IMG/VR virus record: IMGVR_UViG_3300022841_000020
Coordinates: 1-59,145 of that record
Reading direction: 5' to 3' (one strand)
DNA length: 59,145 nucleotides
From: a virus
The notes under the pieces were generated by a model. It searched no databases, was not told the DNA's origin, and was given only the letters and a program-made list of their open reading frames with translations. Positions 23,496-33,700 of the stretch are shown here, piece by piece (the first letter of the stretch is position 1; the number at the start of each line of letters is the position of its first letter). The translations under genes were made by a program, and so were the position numbers.

Positions 23496-23812
23496 TGTTA
23501 CAAATAAAAGCGAGCGATTTAGTAGAAATTGATGAAGAGTTTATAAATCGAGTTTCCAATCGACTTAAGGAAATTCAAGATAAAAAAGAATTAGAAAACC
23601 CCTACTATTCAACAAATGAGGTCGGTGAAATTTTGAAAGTAACAAGACTTACGGTGGTGAGGTATATAAACTCGTATTTAAATCCTAACAAATACCCACT
23701 AACACAGAGATTAAAAGCTGTAAAAGCTGGAAAGTCTTGGTTAATTAGAAAATCAGACTTAGAAATTTACCTTAGAAATCCAAAAAATCCAGATTATAAT
23801 GAGCAAAAATAG
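23495..23812 (+). CDS. excisionase-like helix-turn-helix protein (105 aa)
   Basis: Residues about 35-100 form a MerR/excisionase-type winged helix: 'YYSTNEVGEILKVTRLTVVRYI' (landmarks STNEVGEILKVTR, TVVRYI) and 'AGKSWLIRKSDLEIYLRN'. Its TAATG start overlaps the MBL gene stop. Excisionase (HTH_17) domains may act as recombination directionality factors or as regulators; placement in the early operon fits an Xis role, but this is inferred. Confidence 0.7.
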   Translation: MLQIKASDLVEIDEEFINRVSNRLKEIQDKKELENPYYSTNEVGEILKVTRLTVVRYINSYLNPNKYPLTQRLKAVKAGKSWLIRKSDLEIYLRNPKNPDYNEQK

Positions 23813-24215
23813 ATTCCTCATAATTAACGAACTGAATACTGAAATAATTAATAAGCTAGAATCATTAGGATTTAATAAACTTCCAAATTGTTTGAGTAAA
23901 CCTTATGCAAATTTGAAAAAGACTATAGTTGACATAGAGGTTAAAACGTTCTGGTGTCTTGACAAAGTGTGTTTTGAAAACTCAATAGTTACTATAAAAA
24001 ACCAATTCCAAGAAAATATATTACAATTGAATATTAATGATTTAGCTGTTAATATGGAAATACAAGAAGCAACGGAAATATTAAAAAATCACAATGAGTG
24101 GCGAAGATTTCAAGCGGTAAACGATATGCCAACGGAATCAGATCCTAAAATGTGTAAACCTAGAGATTTAGGGATAGCTATTGATACGGTAGTAAGTCAT
24201 TTTGAAAAGAAATAA
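23799..24215 (+). CDS. phage early protein with HNEWRR C-terminal motif (138 aa)
   Basis: Overlaps the preceding gene by 14 bases. The last 45 residues (ATEILKNHNEWRRFQ...PRDLGIAIDTVVSHFEK) match a short C-terminal motif found on many phage early proteins of unknown function. The N-terminal half is unrecognised. Probably part of replication or recombination by context. Confidence 0.6.
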   Translation: MSKNRFLIINELNTEIINKLESLGFNKLPNCLSKPYANLKKTIVDIEVKTFWCLDKVCFENSIVTIKNQFQENILQLNINDLAVNMEIQEATEILKNHNEWRRFQAVNDMPTESDPKMCKPRDLGIAIDTVVSHFEKK

Positions 24216-24221
24216 ACCATA

Positions 24222-24237
24222 TTCCTGATGTCAGGAA
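24222..24237 (+). promoter_or_regulatory. hairpin before the SSB gene
   Basis: TTCCTG-ATGT-CAGGAA, a perfect 6-bp stem, 24 bases before the SSB-like ATG. No T run, so it may modulate translation, perhaps as an SSB autoregulatory site. Confidence 0.4.
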
Positions 24238-24260
24238 CTTGGTAAAAACCCAATAAACCA

Positions 24261-24638
24261 ATGGAAATAAAAGGAACATTAAAAGTAGTAGGAGAAACGA
24301 AATCTTATGGAGGAAATGGATTTCAAAAACGTGAAATCGTAGTTACTATAGATGATAAATTTCCCCAAGACATACTTATAGAATTCGTAAAAGATAAATG
24401 CCAAATATTAGATAATTACGCAGAAGGGCAACAAGTTGTTGTTGGCGTAAATCTTAAAGGCAGAGAGTGGGAAAGTCCTCAAGGAGAGATCAAGTATTTC
24501 AATAGTATTGAAGGTTGGAGGATAGGATTACAAGAAGGCCAACAAAAACCTACTCCACAGCCCTATAAAGAGCCAGAGTACCCCAACGAACCTAATTTAC
24601 CAATAGATGAGGAAGAGGAAGATGATCTTCCCTTTTAA
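24261..24638 (+). CDS. ssb-like: DUF3127 single-strand DNA-binding protein
   Basis: A 125-residue OB-fold protein of the DUF3127 family: 'MEIKGTLKVVGETKSYGGNGFQKR' (landmarks KGTLKVVGET, GGNGFQKREIVV), then 'EFVKDKCQILDNYAEGQQVVV..NLKGREW'. It ends in an acidic tip EEEEDDLPF, equivalent to the DDDIPF tail by which SSB recruits partners. It should coat single strands in phage replication and recombination with RecT. Confidence 0.85.
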   Translation: MEIKGTLKVVGETKSYGGNGFQKREIVVTIDDKFPQDILIEFVKDKCQILDNYAEGQQVVVGVNLKGREWESPQGEIKYFNSIEGWRIGLQEGQQKPTPQPYKEPEYPNEPNLPIDEEEEDDLPF

Positions 24639-24688
24639 AATGATGTAAAAACAGTATAATTAAATTATTAATTTCAAAAAGCAATGAG

Positions 24689-24886
24689 ATGAATTATAAA
24701 TGCAAACAAGATCCCTTTTTTATGATAGTACCGCATCTTTCGATTCCTAATGTTCATTTTATATTTAGAAAGCTAAGCCCCACAGCATATTTAGAGATAG
24801 AATTTGAAATTAAAAATAGATTGATATACACGGATAGTAGGTTGACGGATTCTGAAAATAAATTTATTTCAAAAAATTTGATTTAA
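24689..24886 (+). CDS. hypothetical protein (65 aa)
   Basis: Small protein with a beta-rich middle (NVHFIFRKLSPTAYLEIEFEI). It is followed by the putative small RNA promoter. No family recognised. Confidence 0.45.
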   Translation: MNYKCKQDPFFMIVPHLSIPNVHFIFRKLSPTAYLEIEFEIKNRLIYTDSRLTDSENKFISKNLI

Positions 24887-24924
24887 TTATTATACTAAAG
24901 TCTTACTATATTATATTTTATTTA

Positions 24925-24932
24925 TATATTTG
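24925..24932 (+). promoter_or_regulatory. -7 element of the putative small RNA
   Basis: TATATTTG whose expected start point (about 24938) coincides with the 5' arm of the RNA closing stem. No good -33 box. Confidence 0.5.
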
Positions 24933-24937
24933 ATTTA

Positions 24938-25053
24938 GCAAGAGATCAAAATAAAAAATATTTATCAGGGGTAAAACCCGAATAATCGCTCGTACTCCTC
25001 CTCTTGATCTCTTGCCGGATTCAAAAAAAGTACGGGCTTTTTTGGTTTTGAAT
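24938..25053 (+). ncRNA. putative small RNA with 12-bp closing stem and own terminator
   Basis: Perfect 12-bp inverted repeat GCAAGAGATCAA (24938-24949) with TTGATCTCTTGC (25004-25015) encloses 54 bases holding a GGGT-AAA-ACCC hairpin (24969-24979) and a pyrimidine-rich CTCCTCCTC stretch. An intrinsic terminator follows at once (25019-25053: ATTCAAAAAAAG / CTTTTTTGGTTTTGAAT). A -7 box sits directly upstream. No reading frame of any length fits. The architecture (promoter, 5'-3' paired ends, terminator) indicates an independent RNA of about 115 bases. It could instead be a leader attenuator for the replication gene at 25267. Confidence 0.62.
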
Positions 25054-25266
25054 ATTAACGGAACCTCGCAATACTAAGTTTATTATTCCTAGTAAAATAA
25101 CATAGGTTTTAAAAAAAATAGCATGAAGACTAACGTAGTAATGAAGAGGGAAAAGTAGAACCAAGTTTTCTTGTTTCTACAACTAAGGCTACATAAAGAC
25201 CTTTAATGAACTCCAAGAACAACTTAGAGTTTTATACAGAAATAAGTATAATAAAATATCAGCATA
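25054..25266. other. non-coding stretch before the replication initiator
   Basis: About 210 bases after the RNA terminator without a credible gene; only very short frames. It may serve as the leader of the DnaD-like gene or contain the origin, but I see no repeats that show this. Confidence 0.4.
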
Positions 25267-26127
25267 ATGAGCAAAGGATGGATAAAGCTTCACAGAAACC
25301 TAATTGATTGGGAATGGTATGATGACATAAATGCTAGAGTATTATTAATACATCTTCTCCTTTCAGTCAATTACGAGGATAAAAAATGGAAGGGAAATTT
25401 AGTCGAAAAAGGAACAATGGTTCTTAGCTGGAGCACACTTTCTTCAGGTTGTGGCCTTTCAGTCAAGAAATGTAGGACTGCTATGAGTAAACTAGAAGAT
25501 AGCGGTGAAGTGACAAGGTTAGCGACAAGCAAATTTCAGGTGGTAAGGCTAGTAAAATGGGATAAACTACAACAAATAGATGAGGCAGAGGGCAAGCCAG
25601 TAGACAAGCAAACGGACAAGCTGAGGGCAGACAAAGGGCAGGCTGAGGGCAGACAAAGGGCAACAACTAAAGAAACTAATAAACTAAAGAATATAAGAAG
25701 TAAAGAAACTAAGAATATTCTTTTGTCCGAAGTAAAAACTTCGGACTTAGTGGATTTAGAGATTACATATTTTGAAATAGCAAAAGCGTTTAAAGAATTA
25801 TTTATTAAAAATATTTCAGAAAACGGAGGTTCAAATCAAAACCAAAAAAACGCTAAGTACAAAAATTACACAGAGCCAATCCGATTGATGATGGAGAAAG
25901 ATGGAGTGACCAGAGATCAAATAATAAAAGTTTGGAAATTCTTAGGCAGCCAAGAAGGAGATTTTTGGAAATCTAATATTCTATCAACCCAAAAATTAAG
26001 AGAAAAATTTTCACAATTAATAATAAAAGCTAATCAAAATGAAAACAGGGATAACAGCAAAAAGTTCGGAAATCAATCAAGTGTCAAAGGAACGTTCAGC
26101 ATTATTGATTCGCTCGTTAGCGACTAA
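25267..26127 (+). CDS. DnaD-like replication initiator / replisome organiser
   Basis: A 286-residue protein. Residues 1-105 are a winged-helix domain typical of phage replisome organisers: 'GWIKLHRNLIDWEWYDD', 'LLIHLLLSVNYEDKKWKG', 'GTMVLSWSTLS', 'GLSVKKCRTAMSKLEDSGEV'. A Gln/Lys-rich linker follows (115-155), then a C-terminal domain (170-265) ending 'GDFWKSNILSTQKLREKFSQLI', as in DnaD/DnaB-like loader-recruiting domains. It probably binds the phage origin and brings in the host helicase. No phage helicase or polymerase is seen in the window. Confidence 0.75.
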   Translation: MSKGWIKLHRNLIDWEWYDDINARVLLIHLLLSVNYEDKKWKGNLVEKGTMVLSWSTLSSGCGLSVKKCRTAMSKLEDSGEVTRLATSKFQVVRLVKWDKLQQIDEAEGKPVDKQTDKLRADKGQAEGRQRATTKETNKLKNIRSKETKNILLSEVKTSDLVDLEITYFEIAKAFKELFIKNISENGGSNQNQKNAKYKNYTEPIRLMMEKDGVTRDQIIKVWKFLGSQEGDFWKSNILSTQKLREKFSQLIIKANQNENRDNSKKFGNQSSVKGTFSIIDSLVSD

Positions 26128-26149
26128 TGATTTTGATTGTTTTTTAGAA

Positions 26150-26827
26150 ATGGAAAGAAGCACTACAGTTGCCGAAGCTATTTCAGGAAGTTCTTTAAAA
26201 AGCCTTATTAAATCAATTAGCAGAAGAGATGTTATTAAATCAATTTCATTTCTTATAAATCGCTTTAATGAAAACTTTAATGCTAGTGGAAAGTTTACTG
26301 ATATGCAAATCGCAACAGTATCAATGGATTTATTCGACATATTCCAATTTGAATCTCTAGAAGACGTGATGCTGATGTTTAAATACGCTCGTCAAGGCAA
26401 AATTGGAGACGGAAAGGATTTTAAGCTTGATAGCCAGACGATATTTCATAAATGGGTGCCAGAGTACCTTGAGCTTAAAGCAAGCGAAAGAGAGCTATCT
26501 CACAACAAGAAAAAGGGGGAATTGTCGGGAATGTCAAACTTTAATTGGGATAAAGAAAACTTAGACAAGTTTGAGGTTTCTGAAAAAGAACAGTTAGCTG
26601 GTAAAAACTTTGGAAGCCGGGTAAAAGAAATATTTACTACTGAGCACCTTGAAAAACCAAAACTAGATCAAGTTCTTAAGCCTGATTTTTACGAAAGAGC
26701 CAAAGCTGATGTTGTAAACCAAAGCACCAAAAACTTACAAGTTTATCTAAATGCTGAAAAGAAGTCGGTCGTACCGGATGAATCAATGATTAAAATTGTT
26801 GAAACAGAATTGAAATCTAGAAAATGA
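26150..26827 (+). CDS. phage replication-associated protein, unknown family (225 aa)
   Basis: The frame opens at 26039 inside the previous gene, but ATG 26150, 22 bases after its stop, is preferred; the longer form would overlap by 89 bases. The central segment 'LINRFNENFNASGKFTDMQIATVSMDLFDIFQFESLEDV' (landmarks GKFTDMQIATVSMDL, MLMFKYARQGKIG) and 'IFHKWVPEYLELKASERE' recall a family of Bacteroidota phage proteins downstream of DnaD-like genes, probably loader or accessory proteins. The C-terminus is helical and charged. Confidence 0.55.
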   Translation: MERSTTVAEAISGSSLKSLIKSISRRDVIKSISFLINRFNENFNASGKFTDMQIATVSMDLFDIFQFESLEDVMLMFKYARQGKIGDGKDFKLDSQTIFHKWVPEYLELKASERELSHNKKKGELSGMSNFNWDKENLDKFEVSEKEQLAGKNFGSRVKEIFTTEHLEKPKLDQVLKPDFYERAKADVVNQSTKNLQVYLNAEKKSVVPDESMIKIVETELKSRK

Positions 26828-26901
26828 AAAAACTATTTAAAATATTATATAAAGAATTACAAAAATGGGGAGAGGCTGCTGTCTGGGCTAAAAGAAATTA
26901 A
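26824..26901 (+). CDS. microprotein coupled by ATGA (25 aa)
   Basis: ATG overlaps the preceding TGA. The 25 residues (MKKLFKILYKELQKWGEAAV...) form a basic amphipathic helix. Translational coupling supports expression; function unknown. Confidence 0.4.
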   Translation: MKKLFKILYKELQKWGEAAVWAKRN

Positions 26902-26954
26902 AAAAAGGGAAGGGGAAAACTTTATAGAGTATTCAATAAATTAAAATTACAATC

Positions 26955-27326
26955 ATGAAAACAGAAAAATTAGAACACATCAAAATACTTTTATTGCAGG
27001 GTGCAAAACTTATGGATATAACAAGAGATCTTAACACTTGCTCTAATACGATTCATAAAGTAATAAAAGATAATGGCTTAGAAGCCTTCAGGAAGCAGGT
27101 AACAAGAGATTTTAAAGTAAAGAACGCAACTAAACAACACACTAAGGCAATGCAACATAAGATAGAGCAAGGTCTTAAAAGATTAAATCGTGAAACATTA
27201 GGTAACCAAGTAGATAAGCAAAAAAGGCTTGACGAAAAAGTTCAAGCCCTTAATTATAAAAATTGTAGCGATTATATCTCACAGCATGGAGCTATGAGCT
27301 TTAGAAATAACATATTAAGAAAGTAA
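26955..27326 (+). CDS. helix-turn-helix protein (123 aa)
   Basis: Residues 1-45 form an HTH of the resolvase/homeodomain-like type: 'HIKILLLQGAKLMDITRDLNTCSNTIHKVIKDNGL' (landmarks LLLQGAKLMDIT, NTIHKVIKDNGL). The remainder is basic and helical. Possibly a regulator at the end of the early operon, a typical site for a late-gene activator; that role is inference. Confidence 0.6.
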   Translation: MKTEKLEHIKILLLQGAKLMDITRDLNTCSNTIHKVIKDNGLEAFRKQVTRDFKVKNATKQHTKAMQHKIEQGLKRLNRETLGNQVDKQKRLDEKVQALNYKNCSDYISQHGAMSFRNNILRK

Positions 27327-27342
27327 TTAATAACTGCAAACT

Positions 27343-27711
27343 ATGAGCTACGAAGACGAAACATTAATAAGACTTAGACGACAATATTCAAAAGATGAAA
27401 CAGTCGCAGCGCTAAGCAAAAAGCTATCAGAAGCAGGCGTAAAAAATGGAATGTTACAAAGCGAGATAGACGAACTTAAGTATTTACTGCAAGAGTCCGA
27501 CAACTTACTTAAGCTAAGCAATAAAGAAAATAAGAAGCTTAAAAATAAGATAGATGAGGCAGGCGAAAATTTTGAAGAGACTTTGTTATGTAAATTACAA
27601 AAAGGTAAAATTAAAAATTATGAAGAAAATTTTGAACGTAAAAAGATTGAAAACAAAAAGCTACGCAGAAAAATAACTGACTTAAATTCAGAAATACTAA
27701 CTTTAAAATAG
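27343..27711 (+). CDS. coiled-coil protein (122 aa)
   Basis: Almost entirely heptad-repeat coiled coil (residues 15-120; ALSKKL..EIDELKYLLQESDNLLKL..). Last gene of the plus-strand early operon, converging with the 2654-aa gene 15 bases downstream. No terminator hairpin is obvious in the gap. Function unknown. Confidence 0.55.
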   Translation: MSYEDETLIRLRRQYSKDETVAALSKKLSEAGVKNGMLQSEIDELKYLLQESDNLLKLSNKENKKLKNKIDEAGENFEETLLCKLQKGKIKNYEENFERKKIENKKLRRKITDLNSEILTLK

Positions 27712-27726
27712 AAGCTATTGAATGGT

Positions 27727-30700
27727 TTATTTATCTTTCTTAATCTTATCCATAAGCTTGGTATATTCCTCAATAGTTTCATCGTCAAAAATATTCATTT
27801 TTAGCATTTGATCGAACACCTTATCATTTTTGGCTGATCCGTCAAAAACATTACCGTAATATTGAACAATTTTTAAAGCACGAGCCTCACGATCATTCTC
27901 AAAGGCAAGTCCAATAACGTAACGGTCAATATCTTTGTATTTAGCAATACTTTTTATCTTGCTCTCAACCCTCTCAAGCTCTTTTGGAGCATATCCTTTT
28001 AAAGCTTCTATAAATGCAGGAACAGAAATTTCGTCATTATAGAAGCTACTTGCTAACGCCTCTACGTCAATTTCTCGATAGGCGTTTTCTATTTTGATAT
28101 TTTTCAGATCACTTTGTATCGGTCTTAATCTATTTACTTGTCTGTTAAATACACTTGTATGGCTTATGAGTCGTTTATTAAAAGATTTTAGTAAATCGTT
28201 TCCTAAGTCAGATCCAATTTTACTAATGTCTTTATCATCAGTTGCAGCGGCATCTGCTCCAGCATATAATCCTCCAATAAAAGGATTTGTGCTTGGCGTA
28301 GTAATTAAGCTTTCAATAGATCCTTTTAATCTGGAAGGAGATAAATGAGTACTACGCCCTATCTGTTTGTAAAAACCATCTATGTTTTTATCTTTTGCAC
28401 CTTCCATTTCTGGTATGTCTTGGTTTTGATCAAAAGTTAAAGGTTGATTTCTATAAAAATCATATCCAGTAGTATAAGTCAATGCGGCTTTTGCGGTAGG
28501 TATTTTAGCAAGGTTAGCAGTTAAAGAAGTTATATCAATTGGTATAATATTGTTTTGAATTGCGGTCCATGCTTCAGCGTAATTTATTTTAGAATCCTTA
28601 CGCTCTTTACCAACAATTTGATTTATTAATTGCGTGTAAACATTATCAGCAATATTAAGAATAGGAGCTAATTGCTGATTTTTTGCAATTTTCCAGATAC
28701 GGTATTCGCCATCTTCATTTTTTGTGCCATCTACAATATTAAAATACTGAATACGTTGATACCTACTTACCCCTTCCATAGCCTCAAGCCATATCTCAAT
28801 AGGAGATTTATCTTTATCTTCTTCGTCTTTATTTTTAGCAATTAAAGCTAAAGATCCAACTACGGCTGATCCACTTAAAATAACTCCAGCTTGTAGAATT
28901 TTTGAAGTAATTTTTTGAGGATTTTTCTTAAAAGCATCAGCAGCTACACGGCTACCTTGTGTAGCTGTATTTATATAAGGAACGAAAGCTTCTAAGTCTT
29001 TTGTTACAGCACCGCCCTGATTAAAGTCTAATAAACTACGTGCCTCTGCTACTGCTCGCATATAAATTGCATCTTTTTCTTCTTGGCTTTTAACTTCTGA
29101 AATGGACTTTAATCCTTTTAAGTCTAACTGGTTTTTTATAGTTCTTTTAAATAATGCCATTCTAAACATTATTTCACTGTAATTCGAAAGCTTCCTTAAA
29201 GTCACAGCTTTGAAAAGAGAGCCACCAATAGCCTTAACTCTTGGAGTGATAAGTCTATCTAAGGCCTTAGCAAGCACAGTATCTTTTTTTAATCGACCTT
29301 GAGTACTTAAAAAAGCCATGTCTCCACCATAATAAATATAGTTATCAAGCATATTAGAACTGTCCATATTATAATTTCCCTTAGACTTTCTAATTTCATT
29401 TATGGCTATGAAAGTATCTTTAGAAACTTGAACCATCGCTTTAAGAACATTTGAAGAGTATTGATCACTAAATACAACATTAAAGATAAAGTCACGAGGT
29501 ATGTTTACTAACGCAAACGCTGGGTTGTTTCCAGTTGCAATACCCTTTAATAAAGCTGAACCACTTACATAACTAAAACCTTCTTTTGATCTTGAATTTA
29601 AAAAGCCAGATAAATTATCAAACCAACTATTATGTAATTCTTCTTCAATAAAAAACTCATTACGAATACCATCTACATAGTAAAATGCTTTTTTAAAGTT
29701 AGAAGGTGTTTTTTTAAATTTTCGCTCGTAAATAAATTCAGGAACCATTCCATCAATTACAGTTTGCTCTGTGTTTTCCTTCTTCTTAATTATAGGATTG
29801 TCTTTAATTTTTCTATTAAGCTCTATAAAATACTCATAAAAACGCTCATCTTCTACAGTCCATTCTTTGCGGTTAGAAAGATTTTTCTTAAGAGCATCAA
29901 AACGTTTTTTAGCAGCAGGAAATTCTTTAGTCATAAATACCTTATTGACAGTATTCATAGCCATAGCTCTTTGTCTTGATACAATTGAAGTAGACAATAA
30001 CCATTCTGAATTACGAACTAAGTTACCGGAACTCCCTTCATTTAGATTCTTAATTTGATTTTGAGACAAACCACCAGTATCACTTTTTTCAGTTTGCGCC
30101 GCACCTAATGAAACATTGCCTTCAAAGTCTGTAATGTGCTGAAGAAATAAGCGAGGTTGATAATCTAATCCACTTAAATCATCATATACTTTTTGACTTA
30201 TTAATCCATTATTACGCATTTCATCAAGCAAACTTTTATACGTATCAAAATAAATTTTAGCACGGTTTTCTAAATCTTTATATTTTTTAGTACCTATCTT
30301 CTGTTCTGCTGAATTAAGATATTTTTGAGCTATTATTCCATTCACAAATCCAGGATGCTTAACGGTAGGAAGTCCTTTAGCTGATCTATTTTTATCAATG
30401 GCAATAAATCGCTTAAGTTGTATAATTTTATCAAGCAATACGCGATCTGCATTACTCATGGGGCTAAATTCAACTTCAAAACCTCCTTTTACTTTGATTT
30501 TAATTCTGTCTGTGTAAATATCAGAATAAGCTTTATCAAAAATACGCCTAGCCTTCCCTGAAGCACCATGGCTATTTACCATAGCGTCTTTGGTTTGCTG
30601 AGCGCCAGCCTCGTCAACTAATTTTTTTGAAAGAAACTGACGATCAGTTATTTTTTCTATAAGCTTTCTGACTACCTTTCTCCTTACTGCTTTACGAGGT

Positions 30701-33700
30701 TGTTTGTTTTCAAAAGCTGCATCAGCTTCGTCAAAGTTATTTTCCACAAAATCAAAAGCCTCTTCATCTGTCATTGAGGCTTCTGCGACTGCTTTTTTAA
30801 TAGTGTCCGTAGTGATTTCTCTCTGCTCTTTTTTAGTTAGAGACTTATACCAATCTGTAGATTTAATGTAATTAAGACCTTCCTCTAGGGCTAAAGCTGC
30901 TTTCTTTCCTGCTTTGTATGCTACTTTTACTACTTGTATAGCTTTTATTGCAATAGCAACAGGAAGATTTATTCCAAGAGTACCATCTCCAAAATCTTTT
31001 AATTGCTTTTCGGCATCTTCTAATCCCTTGAGGAACGGATCTTCAAATAATCCACCTTGATTGCTTCCAGCATTAGTGTATTTACCTTTTTTCTGGAAAA
31101 TTTCCTGTAATTTTTTACGCTCAAACCTTAAGTCTTGATCAATTTTATCTAAAACTTTATTAGAGGTTTTAGAAATTTGGTCATAATCTGAGCTGTTTGG
31201 ATTTATATATTGTGGATCAGCCGGGTTGTTAAGCCGTTCTTTAATTTCCGTCTTTCTTTTTTCTAAATTCGAAATTTTATTTTTCTGATTTTCTACATCT
31301 TTATCATACTGCGTTTCACCTTCGGATTTATTTTTAAAGCGCGCAATGTTTAGAGGTTTTTTAGGATCAAAAAACATTTCGCCTGTAATAGCAGTTATCT
31401 TACTTAGAAAATCTGCCTTGCTTCTAAATCTTTTTGACTGATTTTTATTATTTAAAAAGCTGAAAAGTTCTCTTTCATGTGCATTAGTAAGTTGTTTATT
31501 GCGTTTTCTGGAAGAGCCTATCCAATCTGAAATTTTCTCTATTTCACGTTGATTTTGAACGTCAGTAGATTTTTCAAAAGCCTTTAAAGCTTGCACTACA
31601 AGTCCTTTAGGATTTAAAAAAGAAAGACTTTCTATAAATGTTTTGTTTCTTCCTTCCTTATTTTTAAAAGCATCTAGGTCAGCTTTACTATCGCCATTTT
31701 CCCGTTTTTTTCTAAGAGTATTTGCACGTTCCAATGGAGTTTCCATTGTTCTATTGGCATTAGCCTCTTCAATAGCAAATTTTATAGCTTGTTTTTCATT
31801 AAAATCACTTGTTCTATCAACGATTTTAACGTCTGATCTTCCTGCTAATTTAGCGCCTGCTAGTCTATGGTGTCCACTAAGAACATAAGCCTTATTGTCT
31901 TTAGGGTCAGTCCATATATGAATAGGATCTTGGTCTGCATCTTTGAAATTTTCTCCTATTTCATTGACCTTATCTTCGTTTAGACCATTTCTTCCTTGGA
32001 ATCGTTTTTCATCCGTTGATATTTCGGAAATGGATTTACGCTTTACATCTAAAGCGTCATCAATCTTTTCTTGAACTTGTCCTAGCTTTTCTTCTGTTTG
32101 AGGCTCTGTAAGTGATTCTGTAGTCTCTGCTTCACTTTCAATAGCCGCGACATCTGGTTCTTGCTCAGCGTTGTCTTTTTCTGTGAGTTTTTCATTTGCG
32201 TTTTGATTTTCTGCTATATCATCAACAATAATTATTTCTTCTTTTACTTCAACCTTTCCTTCACTTGGTTTAGGCTTAGCGGAGGGCTGTACTGAACTAT
32301 CTTTCTCTTTTGCTGCATCTTTATCATCTGTAGGTCGAATGTCTGCATCAGTAGCAGTATCTCCTTGCGTTTGTGCTTCATTGGATATCTTATCTAATCC
32401 TCTATTGTTTTGAGCGTTTTTAAGGTTTGCCTTACGGGCCTGTCTTTCATACTCTATTTGATCTTGGCTACTTGTTCGAGTATTTTTAGCCTTTCTTTTA
32501 TCGGCAAATTGTTTAGCTTTTTCTCTAGCAATTGATTTTTCTGTAAGCCTATCTGCTTCTGCTTGTTGTTCTGCGCTACTGTTTTCATAAAATTCCTTTA
32601 ATCTAGTTTGATATGCTATTTCTTCGGCAACTCTACCTCTAAAAGTTCTTTTATTTCCTTTTGAATTCTCTAAAGTTACTGAATAATTACCGCTTTTAGT
32701 TTTAACTATTGCTGTTGATGGCGTACTAAGGTTATTATTAAAAACTTCTCCATCAATAGTTACTTGATTTTGGTCAGAAATAGAAACTGAAACCTCTTTT
32801 TCTCTTAGAATTCCAAATTCATTTAATTTAGATTCTGAGATTTCATCTTTATTACCTAAATCAATTATGCTGTTGTCACTACTAAAGACAACTCTTTGTC
32901 CATCAATAATAATAAACCCTGTTTTGCCATCTTTAACATAAGGATATCCGTCTTCAATAGTTTCAGAAATAGTAGTATTACCTCCTAAATTATCGTTTTG
33001 CTCTTGAATCAAAGCCTGTTTTACAGCTTGAGCTGCTTCTTGCGCTGCTTGAGCCGATTCTCTCGCTTCTTTCGCTATCTTTTGTTCCTCTAATACATCT
33101 TCTTGGTTGGCATCTTCTTCTTCGGTGTTGATTTCTTCATCATTGGCTTCTTGGCTACTTTCTTCATTTGATTCTTCATTGTTTTCTGGGTTTTGATTTA
33201 TTTGTGTTTCTGTATTTACTTCTGTATTATCACTTTCTTGTCGTTCAAAAATAGATATAGCACGTTCAGTAATCTCTTGATCGGTTATTTGGAAGTCCTT
33301 AACCCCTTCAGCTTCGTACTCAGCAATTATCTCGTTTTGGGATTCATCTTTTAGCCTTAGTGATTCTTCCTCTGTTAGAAGGTCTAAAAAGCTCTCCTTT
33401 TTTTCATCGACAACCATTTGCTTGCCTTCTAATATTTCATTTCTATCCTTTTCTAAACCATTAAATTCATCCAAAAGGTCTTTTAAAATTTCAGTTCTTT
33501 GTTCCTGAGATAAAGATTTGTCTTCATTAATTAATTTTGCCTGTACCTGAAGGAAAGCTTGATTTTTTGTAATGCCATTAACTTTATTGTAGGCTGCTTC
33601 GCTTAAATTCGAAGTGGAGCTTTGAGCTTTCTGAATTAATTTATCATTACTAGCGTTGGCTTCTTTTATTTTACCTTCTAAAATGTTTCTTGTGGATTGA

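Noticed and set aside
26039-26149. Upstream extension of the 225-aa early gene
   Set aside because: It lies within the preceding gene for 89 bases; the ATG at 26150 needs no overlap. Not fully excluded.
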